Shown: positions 18,063 through 25,710 of the stretch, in pieces | Numbering within the stretch: the first letter of the stretch is position 1 | How the letters are laid out: each line of letters opens with the position of its first letter | Assembly: GCA_965220485.1 (NCBI GenBank) | Contig: OZ244832.1 | Span: 372,001-436,000 of the forward strand | Origin: Aldehydirespirator sp965220485 | Lineage (GTDB): Bacteria; Actinomycetota; Acidimicrobiia; Acidimicrobiales; Aldehydirespiratoraceae | Direction of reading: 5' to 3' | DNA length: 64,000 nt | Notes under the pieces: generated by a model | Databases searched by the model: none | Told to the model about the DNA's origin: nothing | What the model saw: the letters and a program-made list of their open reading frames with translations, nothing else | Position numbers and translations under genes: made by a program

Positions 18063-19079
18063 TCAGAAGGGCTGGGGGTTGAAGCAGCGGAATCCCACTC
18101 CGGCTTCAACCTCGTGGGGGGGATGGTCGTTCCAGCACCGCTCCAGCGCGTGGGGGCAGCGGGGGGCGAACCGGCAGCCCGGAGGCATCATCTGCATGGG
18201 CGGCACCAGGCCCGGGATCGGGACCAGTTCCCGGCGCTTGCGACTGGCGTGGGGCAGGGCCCGGAGCAGGCCCTGGGTGTAGGGATGGCGCGGGTTGGAG
18301 AACAGCTCATCGACCGGGGCCTCCTCGACGATCTCGCCCGCGTACATCACCGCCACCCGGTCTGCGATGGAGGCCACCACGGCCAGGTCGTGGGTTATCA
18401 GCAGCATCGACATGTGGCGGTCCTGCTGCTCCTGCCGGAGCCGCTCGAGGATCTGGGCCTGCACGGTTACATCGAGCGCGGTGGTGGGCTCGTCGGCGAT
18501 GAGGATCTCGGGGTCCAGCACCAGGGCGGTGGCGATCATCACCCGCTGGCGCATCCCGCCCGACAGTTCGTGCGGGTAGGAGTCGAAGCGCTCCTCGGGC
18601 GCGGGCAGACCCACGGCTCGCAGGATCTCGACGCTCATGTCGCGGGCTTCGGCCTTGGTGACGCTGCGGTGGGTGCGGATCACCTCGGTCATCACCTGGC
18701 CCACCGTGAACACCGGGTCGAGCGACGTGAGGGGATCCTGGAAGATCATCGAGATGCGCTCGGAGCGGACGTCGCGCACCCGGCGCTCGGGCAACTCGGT
18801 GAGGTCGTTGCCGTCGAAGACGATCTCGCCGGACGTGATCCGCACCGGCGGCGTGGGCAGCAGCCGCATGATCGACAGCGCGGTGATGGTCTTGCCGCAC
18901 CCGCTCTCGCCCACCAGGCAGAGCACCTCGTTGGGGTTGATACCGAAGGACACGTCGCGCACCACGTCGAAGGAGCCCTCAGGGGTGGCTACGGCCGTGT
19001 GGAGGTTGCGGACCGACAGGACCGGCGTCTTGGTCGAGCCTTTGGGAGCGGCTGCGGGAGCGGCTGCGGTCGCGCTCAC
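18063..19079 (-). CDS. Dipeptide/oligopeptide ABC transporter ATP-binding protein, DppD type, copy A
   Basis: 338 residues from GTG 19079. Walker A 'GESGCGKTITAL', Q-loop 'MIFQDPLTSLDP', signature 'LSGGMRQRVMIA', Walker B 'LIADEPTTALD', H-loop 'ITHDLAVVA', and the C-terminal 'GCRFAPRCPHALERC' cysteine motif of oligopeptide importers. The N-terminus is Ala/Pro-rich and differs from copy B. It follows the DppB gene by 7 bases. A second, DppF-type ATPase is missing from the operon; the gene at 484-1563 could fill that role. Confidence 0.92.
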   Translation of the reverse strand: MSATAAAPAAAPKGSTKTPVLSVRNLHTAVATPEGSFDVVRDVSFGINPNEVLCLVGESGCGKTITALSIMRLLPTPPVRITSGEIVFDGNDLTELPERRVRDVRSERISMIFQDPLTSLDPVFTVGQVMTEVIRTHRSVTKAEARDMSVEILRAVGLPAPEERFDSYPHELSGGMRQRVMIATALVLDPEILIADEPTTALDVTVQAQILERLRQEQQDRHMSMLLITHDLAVVASIADRVAVMYAGEIVEEAPVDELFSNPRHPYTQGLLRALPHASRKRRELVPIPGLVPPMQMMPPGCRFAPRCPHALERCWNDHPPHEVEAGVGFRCFNPQPF

Positions 19080-19086
19080 GGCGTGC

Positions 19087-20004
19087 TCATGACTTGCGCA
19101 GCCTGGGATTGGCCACGGTGTAGCCGACGTCGGCCAGCCAGTTGCTCAGCACCACGATGGTGATCAGCACCAGCGAGAAGAACTGGGCCACCGGGTAGTC
19201 GCGCCTCAGCACCGCGTTGACCAGCACCTGCCCGAGACCGGGCCAGCCGAAGATCGTCTCCACCACCAGCGCATAGCCGACGATCTGGCCGATCCGCAGC
19301 CCGGCCAGCGAGATGATCGGCACCATGGCGTTGCGCAGCACGTGCTTGCCGACGATGCTCGCCTCCGACAGGCCACCTGCTCGCAGCGTCCTCACGAAGT
19401 CCTGGCCGAGGTTCTCCAGCATGGCCGAGCGGGTCATCCGAACGGTCAATGCGATCCCTTCCATGGCCAGGACCACCGCGGGCAGGATCAACTGCTTGGT
19501 GCTGCAGCATCCCGCCGACGGCAGCCATCCCAACGTCGACGCGAATAACCACACCGACAGCAGGGCCAGCCAGAAGTTGGGCACGGCCATGCCGGCCACC
19601 GAGAACGTCATCACAGAGCCATCTGCCCAGCTGTTGCGTCTAACCGCGGCCAGGATGCCTAACGGAACCCCGATGGCGAACACCAGCACGAAGGCCGCGG
19701 CCCCCAGTGCCAGGCTGTTCTTGCCGTGCTCGGTGAGCATGCCGAAGATGTCGGCGTTGTTGGTGAGCGACTTGCCCAAGTCGAAGGTGAGCAGGCGGCC
19801 CATGTAGCGGAAGTACTGCTCGTGGACCGGGTCGTTGAGGCCCAGCAGCTCCCGGAACTCCTCGCGCTCCTCGTAGGAGGCCGAAGCGGGCAGCCGGGCC
19901 GACACCGCGTCGCCGCCGGAGAGCCGTATGGCGTAGAAAACCGCGATCGACGACAGCAGCAACACGATGAGCGTGTAGAGCGTGCGGGCCGCGATGCGCT
20001 TCAT
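19087..20004 (-). CDS. Dipeptide ABC transporter permease, DppB type, copy A
   Basis: 305 residues from ATG 20004 ('MKRIAARTLYTL'). An N-terminal membrane helix and a periplasmic loop are followed by the BPD_transp_1 core with 'GKSLTNNADIFGML' and the EAA-type loop 'RTLRAGGLSEASIVGKHVLRNA', quoted here as AGGLSEASIVGKHVLRNA. The last helix ends near 'NWLADVGYTVANPRLRKS'. Compared with copy B I count three base differences over the whole gene, far fewer than in the neighbouring DppC gene. Two 74-bp insert units immediately upstream repeat its first codons and place two mini-ORFs before it. Confidence 0.92.
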   Translation of the reverse strand: MKRIAARTLYTLIVLLLSSIAVFYAIRLSGGDAVSARLPASASYEEREEFRELLGLNDPVHEQYFRYMGRLLTFDLGKSLTNNADIFGMLTEHGKNSLALGAAAFVLVFAIGVPLGILAAVRRNSWADGSVMTFSVAGMAVPNFWLALLSVWLFASTLGWLPSAGCCSTKQLILPAVVLAMEGIALTVRMTRSAMLENLGQDFVRTLRAGGLSEASIVGKHVLRNAMVPIISLAGLRIGQIVGYALVVETIFGWPGLGQVLVNAVLRRDYPVAQFFSLVLITIVVLSNWLADVGYTVANPRLRKS

Positions 20005-20078
20005 GGCGTGCCACCGCCTGTGTCCGCCGTCAGGGAGCCCTTGAGCGTGTAGAGGGAGCGGGCCGCGATGCGCTTCAT
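20001..20078 (-). CDS. Mini-ORF 2, 25 aa, repeats the DppB N-terminus
   Basis: It starts at ATG 20078 with 'MKRIAARSLYTLKG', almost the DppB N-terminus, and stops at a TGA whose first bases overlap the DppB ATG (ATGA at 20001-20004). It arose by tandem duplication. Whether it is translated is unknown. If so, ribosomes would reach the DppB start by re-initiation. It is absent from copy B. Confidence 0.4.
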   Translation of the reverse strand: MKRIAARSLYTLKGSLTADTGGGTP

Positions 20079-20152
20079 GGCGTGCCACTGCCTGTGTCCG
20101 CCGTCAGGGAGCCCTTGAGCGTGTAGAGGGAGCGGGCCGCGATGCGCTTCAT
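20005..20152. repeat. Two tandem 74-bp units between dppC and dppB, copy A only
   Basis: Units at 20005-20078 and 20079-20152 differ by one base (CCACCGCC versus CCACTGCC). Each contains a copy of the first DppB codons including the ATG, followed by a segment ending at the next start. Their total, 148 bp, exactly explains the change of offset between the two operon copies. Confidence 0.95.
20075..20152 (-). CDS. Mini-ORF 1, 25 aa, repeats the DppB N-terminus
   Basis: It starts at ATG 20152, 19 bases after the DppC stop, the same distance at which copy B places the real DppB start. It reads 25 codons and ends in a TGA overlapping the start of mini-ORF 2 (ATGA at 20075-20078). It therefore inherits the original translation-initiation context of dppB. 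Its expression is inferred only from position. Confidence 0.4.
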   Translation of the reverse strand: MKRIAARSLYTLKGSLTADTGSGTP

Positions 20153-20171
20153 CGGGAGGTGCCTCGGGTGC

Positions 20172-21131
20172 TCATTGCTCGTCCACCGATTTGGCTTCGT
20201 GGCGCAGACGGGGGTCGAAGACGTCGCGCAAACCGTCGCCGATCAGGCTGACCGACAGCACCACCAGCACGATGGCGATGCCCGGGATGGTCGACTCCCA
20301 GTGGTTGAGCCGGAGGAAGTTGCGGCCGTCGGCCACCATCTGCCCCAAACTCGGAGTGGGAGGCTGGGCGCCCAGGCCGATGAACGACAGGGCGGCCTCG
20401 GCGATCACGGCCACGGCCACGTAGTAGGAGGCCAGCACGAATGCGGGGGCCAGGATGTTGGGGAAGATGTGGCGCCACATGATGCGCATGGACGAGTAGC
20501 CGCCGGCCCGGGCCGCCTCCACGAACTCCCGCTGCGACAGGGTCAGCACCTCGCCCCGCACCACCCGGGCGATGGCTGCGGTGTTGACCAGCCCGACGGC
20601 CAGGATCACCGGGAACAGACCGCCGCCCATCCCTCCTACGAACAGCACGGCCAGCAGGATCAGGGGGAAACCCCAGATGAAGTCGACAGCCCCTCCGATG
20701 GCGCGGTCGGTCCAGCCCCGCAGGTAGCCGGCCACCATGCCCAGCACGATTCCGGCCACCAGCGCGAGCAGGGTCACCCCGGCGGCCACGGTGAGGCTCA
20801 CCCTGATGCCCACGAAGACCCTGACCGCCATGTCGCGGCCCAACGCGTCGGTGCCGAAGATGTGCCCGTCGCTCAGCGGCGGCAGGTGGATGTCCTGGAA
20901 GTCCTGGGTGACGTAGTCGCCGCCGGTGACCCACGGCCCCAGGATCCCCGCGGCCAGCACCACCACGCCCAGCGCGGAGCCCAGCAGCAGCAACCGGTTG
21001 TGGCGCATGCGGCGCAGGCTGCGCTGCAGCCCGGTGACGTGCTGGGCCTCCTCCAACTCGAGGAGCCGGTCCTCCCAGTCGAGCCGTCGCGCGCCGACGG
21101 CCGATTCTGCGCCCTCTATGGCGGCGGTCAC
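20172..21131 (-). CDS. Dipeptide ABC transporter permease, DppC type, copy A
   Basis: 319 residues from GTG 21131. A cytoplasmic N-terminus ('RLDWEDRLLELEEAQ') precedes the first membrane helix and the OppC-type 'HIFGTDALGRDMAVRVF' motif. The permease core carries the coupling loop 'REFVEAARAGGYSSMRIMW', and 'EAALSFIGLGAQPPTPSLG' is diagnostic of DppC proteins. It is transcribed after the solute-binding gene with a 43-bp gap. Copy B differs at many synonymous positions and in the first 25 residues. Confidence 0.92.
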   Translation of the reverse strand: MTAAIEGAESAVGARRLDWEDRLLELEEAQHVTGLQRSLRRMRHNRLLLLGSALGVVVLAAGILGPWVTGGDYVTQDFQDIHLPPLSDGHIFGTDALGRDMAVRVFVGIRVSLTVAAGVTLLALVAGIVLGMVAGYLRGWTDRAIGGAVDFIWGFPLILLAVLFVGGMGGGLFPVILAVGLVNTAAIARVVRGEVLTLSQREFVEAARAGGYSSMRIMWRHIFPNILAPAFVLASYYVAVAVIAEAALSFIGLGAQPPTPSLGQMVADGRNFLRLNHWESTIPGIAIVLVVLSVSLIGDGLRDVFDPRLRHEAKSVDEQ

Positions 21132-21174
21132 CGCGCCGCCGCCGTTCTCTGCAGACTCTGCGCCCTTGAGCCCG

Positions 21175-22967
21175 CTAGCCCTCGATCCACGTGTCGTTGT
21201 AGTACAGGTAGAGGTTCCACACGAACGGCTGCCAGCCGTGCACCTTGTTGTTGTGCACGAAGGTGGCGTTCTGGTTCATGATCGGCAAGTACGGCAGCTG
21301 CTCAGCCCAGGCCAGCTGGAACTCCGACGACGCGGCCTGGGCCTCGGCCTCGGTACCCGACTGCTGCCACGCCGCGATGGCGTCGTCGATGCGGGGCTCG
21401 ACCGCGTGCGAGAAGTTCGGCACCGGAATGGTGGACGACCAGCCGAACAGGATGAGCACATCGAGCGGGATGGGCCACAGCCAGAAGAACAGCGACATCT
21501 CGACGGAGTCGCGTCCGGGCTGGCTCTGCTCGGTGAAGGCGAGGCCGCGGTCGACGACGTTGAGGTTGGCCCTCACGCCGACCTTGGCGAACTGGGCCGA
21601 CACCGCGGCGGCCACATTCTTCTGGACCGACTCGTCCTCGACCAGGTAGCGGAACTCGAAGCGGACGCCGTCGCGCGTCCGCACGCCGTCGTCTCCCATC
21701 TCCCAGCCGGCCTCGTCGAGTTTCTGGTTGGCCAGATCCACGTCGAACTGGTTGAACTGCTCCACCGCGGGGTCGTACTGGCGGTCGGTGGTGAGGAACG
21801 GCCCGTAGGTGGCCGCGCCGTTGCCGGCCAGGATGGCGTTGACCATGCCCTCGCGGTCCAGTGAGTGCGACAGTCCCTGGCGGGTGAGCACGTCGCCGAA
21901 CAGCTCTTCGTAGTCCCGGTTCATGGCCAGATGGAAGCCCGACCACTCGGGATGGCGGATCACCGTCAGGTCGGAGTTGTTCTCCAGCCTGGAGATGTCG
22001 ATGTGGGCCGGGTTGATGAGCGTGTCGATGTCGCCGTTCTCGAGCTGGGTGGCCCGCTGGCCCTCCTCGGTGATGATCGTCCAGCGGATGGCGTCGAGGT
22101 GGGCCGGCCCCTTGTTCTCGAAGAACGGGGTGTTCGAGCCGGGGTAGTCGGCCCAGCGGTTCACCAGGACGTGGCTGCCCGGCACCCATTCCTCGTGGGT
22201 GAACGGCCCGGTGCCGTCGGCGAACTCGGTGCCGTAGGACGACTCCGGGTTGAGGGTGCCGTCGGCGTTGAGGCTGCTGTCCTTCCAGGTGTTGATGTTG
22301 AGGATGCGCCAGTAGCCGGTCTTGTGGGGACCCAGCGCCCCAGCCAGGCGTTCTTCATCTTCATGATCACGGTGTTGCCGTCGGCCTCGTAGGTGTCGAC
22401 CGGCGCGGCCAGCCCGGCGATGAAGCTGAAGGCCTGCACCGAGCGGTAGAACTCGGCCACCGCCTCGGCGTCGATGGTGCCGCCGGAGTGGGAGAGTTTG
22501 CCCTCGGGGATGTCGAAGGTGTAGGTGAGGCCGTCGTCGGAGACCGAGAAGCCCGACGCGAACTGGGGCACGGTGGCACCGGACGGGTCGTTGGACAGGA
22601 TGGCCTCGTAGATGGCGAAGAAGGCTGGGTCGTACCAGTTCGTGGTGAGCGGGTCGTGCTTGGAGACGTCCCGGTTGTAGCCCTCTCGCAGGGTGCCGCC
22701 CTGGGTCGGGCCCGACGGCTCGGGGGCCGCGGTGGTGGCGGGCGCCTCGTCGGTGTCAGCCGGTTCCGCCGGGGCCGCGGTGGTGGTGGGAGCGGCCTCC
22801 TCGTCATCGCCGCAGGCGGCCAGGATGCTGGCTGCCGCCGCGACGCCTACGCCCGTCAGACCGAGGCGCTTCATGAACGCTCGGCGGTCAAGTGCGTTGG
22901 CCTGATACTGGTCGGCGAGCTCGGCCACCTCCGGTCCGTACTCGTCTCGTATCCACGAATTGCCCAT
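21175..22967 (-). pseudogene. Tat-exported lipoprotein solute-binding protein (SBP_bac_5), frameshifted, copy A
   Basis: ATG 22967 is preceded by a GGGGGG Shine-Dalgarno. The N-terminus has a twin-arginine motif 'RRAFMKRLGL' and lipobox 'LAACG', then a Thr/Ala/Pro-rich linker. The peptide-binding-protein fold begins at 'GGTLREGYNRD'. The frame breaks near 22340-22350 after 'KNAWLG': the downstream frame (ALGPHKTGYWRILN onward) is shifted by one base in a G-run (CTG GGG CGC). It then runs to the stop at 21175 with 'VNRWADYPGSNTPFFENKGP' intact. Both halves look under normal coding constraint. A missing G, a sequencing error, or -1 slippage on GGGG are all possible. Copy B has the identical break. 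Confidence 0.85.
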
Positions 22968-23082
22968 GTCAGGACCCCCCTTGGTCTCATTGGACGTGCG
23001 ACCGCCGTCGCCGGACGACGGCCGGCGGCGCGACTGTATACCATCCGCGGATCCCACGCCAAAGCGCCGGGCTCGGTTGTGC

Positions 23083-23892
23083 TCAGGCGTCGACCCCGGC
23101 TTTGGCTGACGGGTACGACGTCCGGAACCGGGCTACGGAGTCGGTGGACCACTGCTCGCCGAGGGGTAGGGCCAGCTCGACCCGGGGAGGGTCGGCGCAG
23201 GGCTGGCCCTGAGCTACGTGCAGCGCGGTGGTGCCCCCCGTGCGGCGCAGCACATAGGAGTAGACGGTCCGGTAGCCCTGGTGGTTGCAGATGCCGGTGT
23301 CGCCGTCGTCGTGCGAGCGCTGCAGGGCGAAGATGTCGTCGATCTCAGCGGCCCCCTCCAGGCGGCGCTGGGCCGAGGCCAGCCGCTTCTGGGTGGTGAC
23401 GGTGTCGTCGTCATCGGGGTGGGGCTCGAGCTCGATGTGGTGGTTGGAGCGGGCTGCCGGCCCGGTGAGCGCGGTGACCTCAGCGTGCCCGCCTCGCACT
23501 TCGACCGCCGCGGCGGCAGTCGCGTCGATCATGATCAGGTTGGCCCACAGGTAGGGCCGCGCCGCGACCGCCTCACCGACCGCGGCGACGGCAGAGTCCA
23601 CGTCGCGTCCATGGCGCAGAGCGACCTCGGTGAGCTCGTCGTAGTTGGAGTGCCCGTCCAGGGTGCGCACGTTGGAGTCGCAGCACAGCAGCCCGTGCTG
23701 GTTGGCGCCTATGGAGAACCCCGAGAACTGGTCGAGGTCGGGATCGGTGCCGGCCCAGGTGGACACGCCCCGCACTCCGAACACGTCGGGCTCCGTGACG
23801 AGCCGGTCATCGAAGTGGGTCCGCCCGAAGTCCTTGTTCTTGAACTGCAGGTAGTCGTCGGCACCGATCCGCAGCACGCCGGTCGTGCACAT
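23083..23892 (-). CDS. C45-type NTN hydrolase / acyl-CoA:6-APA acyltransferase-like protein, copy A
   Basis: 269 residues. The N-terminal 'MCTTG' exposes Cys2 as nucleophile after Met removal, as in Ntn hydrolases. 'KNKDFGRTHFDDR' and 'SIGANQHGLLCCDSNVRT' match the C45/choloylglycine-hydrolase-like family, and 'GYRTVYSYVLRR' occurs near the C-terminus. Such enzymes cut or form amide bonds of acylated amines or peptides. As the first gene before the solute-binding lipoprotein, it may process the transported amide (inference). Only 115 bases separate it from the binding-protein start. Confidence 0.75.
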   Translation of the reverse strand: MCTTGVLRIGADDYLQFKNKDFGRTHFDDRLVTEPDVFGVRGVSTWAGTDPDLDQFSGFSIGANQHGLLCCDSNVRTLDGHSNYDELTEVALRHGRDVDSAVAAVGEAVAARPYLWANLIMIDATAAAAVEVRGGHAEVTALTGPAARSNHHIELEPHPDDDDTVTTQKRLASAQRRLEGAAEIDDIFALQRSHDDGDTGICNHQGYRTVYSYVLRRTGGTTALHVAQGQPCADPPRVELALPLGEQWSTDSVARFRTSYPSAKAGVDA

Positions 23893-24082
23893 GGGTCCCC
23901 TCCCTCGGCTGTGGGGCCACCCTGGAGTTGGCGCCTGGCCCGAAACGTAGCGGACGCATACATGGACCGGACGGGGAGCCGTGCTCGGGTCAGCGGCGCG
24001 CCGTTGATCTCCAAGGCGCTCGCGGGATGCGATGATGTCGGCTTCGACACCTTCGAGTTGAGGGTGCGCTACGCTCGTGGAA

Positions 24083-24187
24083 GGTTCGGGATCGTGACCA
24101 GCGTATGATGTTTGTCAGTTGCGCCAGCCTGCCCAACCGCACCACCGTCCACAGGGCTCGGGATCGTGACCGGCCTATGATGTTTGT
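24083..24187 (+). promoter_or_regulatory. Duplicated promoter-like element before the RHH/RelE operon
   Basis: A 33-base sequence at 24083-24115 recurs at 24155-24187, 72 bases apart, with four mismatches. Each contains GGGATCGTGACC followed by TATGAT (24104-24109 and 24176-24181), close to the -10 consensus. No clear -35 is visible. The repeats lie upstream of the antitoxin start at 24239 and could be tandem promoters or operator half-sites. The region from 23893 to 24238 holds no gene I can support. Confidence 0.4.
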
Positions 24188-24238
24188 CCGCGTCCCGCCG
24201 CGGCTCGAGAGGCTGCTCGTGTCGAAGGAGGCCTTCCC

Positions 24239-24472
24239 ATGAAGACCATGACCGTGGATGACGGCCTCTACGGCGCCCTGGAGATTGCGGCTGATCGCAA
24301 TGGCAGGCCGGTCCAGGAGTTGGTAAACGAGGCCATCCTTTCCTGGTTGGCGGATGCAGCGATGGACGACGCCGAGTGGGCGGCGATTGAGCAGGCGCGC
24401 GCCGAGGCCGTAGAGCTGGGCGGCGTCGAGTTTGGGGCGTTCTTCGACGAGCTTCTGGAGGACCGGGATTGA
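24239..24472 (+). CDS. Antitoxin, ribbon-helix-helix-like
   Basis: 77 residues from ATG 24239, preceded by a strong AAGGAGG ribosome binding site. The N-terminal 'MKTMTVDDGLYGALEIAADR' and 'GRPVQELVNEAILSWLAD' resemble ribbon-helix-helix antitoxins. The acidic C-terminal tail ending 'FFDELLEDRD' would contact the toxin. It overlaps or abuts the RelE-type toxin gene. Such antitoxins usually repress their own promoter, and the duplicated elements upstream are candidate sites. Confidence 0.7.
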   Translation: MKTMTVDDGLYGALEIAADRNGRPVQELVNEAILSWLADAAMDDAEWAAIEQARAEAVELGGVEFGAFFDELLEDRD

Positions 24473-24491
24473 TTGTCGGCGTTGTATCGCG

Positions 24492-24746
24492 TTGGAACTG
24501 TCTCCGGCCGCCCAACGTCAGGCGCGAAGACTCGCGCCGGAGGATGTGCAGCGGGTTCGGGAGGCTCTACGCAACCTGGTCGATGACCCTCGTCCGGTAG
24601 GCAGCGTGAAGTTGGCGGGGTTCGCCGCAGTTTGGCGCATAAGGGCCGGTCGGTTCCGGATCATCTACGAAGTCCACGACGACGAGCGCCACTTGATGGT
24701 GCTGCGGGTCGCGAGGCGGGACGAGCGCACGTATCGGGACTTGTGA
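24492..24746 (+). CDS. RelE/ParE-family toxin
   Basis: About 84 residues from TTG 24492 ('LELSPAAQRQARRLAPED'); the frame continues open upstream to about 24468, where ATT could initiate. Family features: N-terminal 'ELSPAAQRQARRL', central 'VDDPRPVGSVKLAGF', 'WRIRAGRFRIIYEV', and the C-terminal 'VARRDERTYRDL' basic motif. RelE members cleave ribosome-bound mRNA, and ParE relatives poison gyrase. A fragment of this gene survives at 38991-39096 beside operon copy B. Confidence 0.75.
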   Translation: MELSPAAQRQARRLAPEDVQRVREALRNLVDDPRPVGSVKLAGFAAVWRIRAGRFRIIYEVHDDERHLMVLRVARRDERTYRDL

Positions 24747-24888
24747 TCAGCCGGATTCGGCGACCGCGCCCATCGCCAAAGGGACGGCGGGAACCGGGAC
24801 GGCCCGTCAGGGTGTACGGCGTTCCATTTGCGGGCATAGGACTCGCGAATCAGGATACAAACGCGAGGCGAATGGCTAGTCTGGCATC

Positions 24889-25629
24889 ATGGTCCCGCGT
24901 CCGCGGTCGGCGCAGTTGTCGCTGAGAATCAGTGTCGAGGCCTTGGATCGCGTCCGGCAGGCTGCGGACTCCTCGGGCAAGACGGCCTCGCAGTTCGTCC
25001 GCGAGGCGATCAGAGACGCCTGCTCGGCAGTGGAGGAGCGGCTCGACGCTGCCGGCGCGGCGTCATTCGCGGACGACGATCGGTTGGCCCGGGTCGAGAG
25101 GCTGGTGCTGGCGGCGGTGACCGCCCACGCCGGCCTGGGCAGCGTTGCTGCGGTCTCCACCGCAGCAGGTGTGTCCTGGGCGGCGGCGCGGGGCGCGCTG
25201 GACGCGTTGGTCGAGCGGGGAGCGATCAGGCAGCGCGCCTGGACGCAGAGCTGGCGCCACGGCGTCCGCGAGCGCCGAGCGTGGGAACCTGCGGTCTCGT
25301 GTCCGGGCTTCGAGCGGCTCTGGGCCCAGGCCGCGCGTGTGAGCCTGCCGCCGACGGCGTTGCCTCGTGTGTACGAAGGGCCGCTGCCTCCTCAGTTCTG
25401 GTCGCTGTTCTGGAGCCATCCCGCCCCTGCCTCGCTGGCTCTCCCGGCCGACGCCGACTACATCGCCAATCGTCTCCTCAACGGACCGTCGCCCCTTGCG
25501 GCCCTGTGGGCGTCGGTCCATCTGCCCGCCGAAGCCTTGAGGTCCTGCCTGGATCTGCGTTCGACGGGCCCCCGAACTCGCAGCCTGATCGAGAACGCGC
25601 TCGAGCACCGCTCGACCGTTCCGGCATGA
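24889..25629 (+). CDS. RHH plus winged-helix putative antitoxin/regulator
   Basis: 246 residues. The first 60 ('LSLRISVEALDRVRQAADS', 'ASQFVREAIRDACSAV') look like a ribbon-helix-helix DNA-binding segment. Residues about 80-120 ('AAVSTAAGVSWAAARGALD', 'LVERGAIRQRAW') look like a winged helix. The C-terminal half is unassigned and Pro/Trp-rich. Its stop overlaps an ATG (ATGA at 25626-25629) that opens a repeat-encoded mini-ORF leading to the AbiEii-type nucleotidyltransferase. By analogy with AbiE operons it would be the antitoxin and repressor. It has no evident similarity to AbiEi itself. Confidence 0.6.
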   Translation: MVPRPRSAQLSLRISVEALDRVRQAADSSGKTASQFVREAIRDACSAVEERLDAAGAASFADDDRLARVERLVLAAVTAHAGLGSVAAVSTAAGVSWAAARGALDALVERGAIRQRAWTQSWRHGVRERRAWEPAVSCPGFERLWAQAARVSLPPTALPRVYEGPLPPQFWSLFWSHPAPASLALPADADYIANRLLNGPSPLAALWASVHLPAEALRSCLDLRSTGPRTRSLIENALEHRSTVPA

Positions 25630-25710
25630 CCGCAGGATCCGGCATGACCGCAGGGCCCGGCATGACCGTAGGGCCCGGCATGACCGCAGGACCCGCATGA
25701 CCGCAGGAGC
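25621..25710. repeat. Five tandem 18-bp units, each with an ATG
   Basis: Consensus CCGGCATGACCGCAGGGC. Units start at 25621, 25639, 25657, 25675 and 25693. The fifth lacks one G (CCGC for CCGGC), which shifts the frame into that of the following gene. The array lies exactly at the junction of two co-oriented genes. Confidence 0.95.
25626..25700 (+). CDS. Repeat-encoded mini-ORF, 24 aa, bridging two TA genes
   Basis: Opened by the ATG in the upstream gene's ATGA overlap, it reads through four repeat units (MTAGSG, MTAGPG, MTVGPG, MTAGPA). It stops at a TGA that overlaps the nucleotidyltransferase ATG at 25697 (again ATGA). There are in-frame ATGs in every unit. It may serve only as a ribosome relay. 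No translation evidence exists. Confidence 0.35.
   Translation: MTAGSGMTAGPGMTVGPGMTAGPA

Larger units (their letters stand above)
16414..24074. repeat. Copy A of a ~7.6-kb direct duplication
   Basis: Homology with 31446-38997 begins sharply at GAAATCCCATG (16414 and 31446, an offset of 15032). It continues through seven genes to the sequence GTGCGCTACGC near 24064-24074. The offset changes to 15023 inside the DppD gene and to 14875 after a 148-bp insertion in copy A at 20005-20152. Divergence is uneven between genes. Both copies lie in direct orientation with about 7.4 kb between them. Confidence 0.95.
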
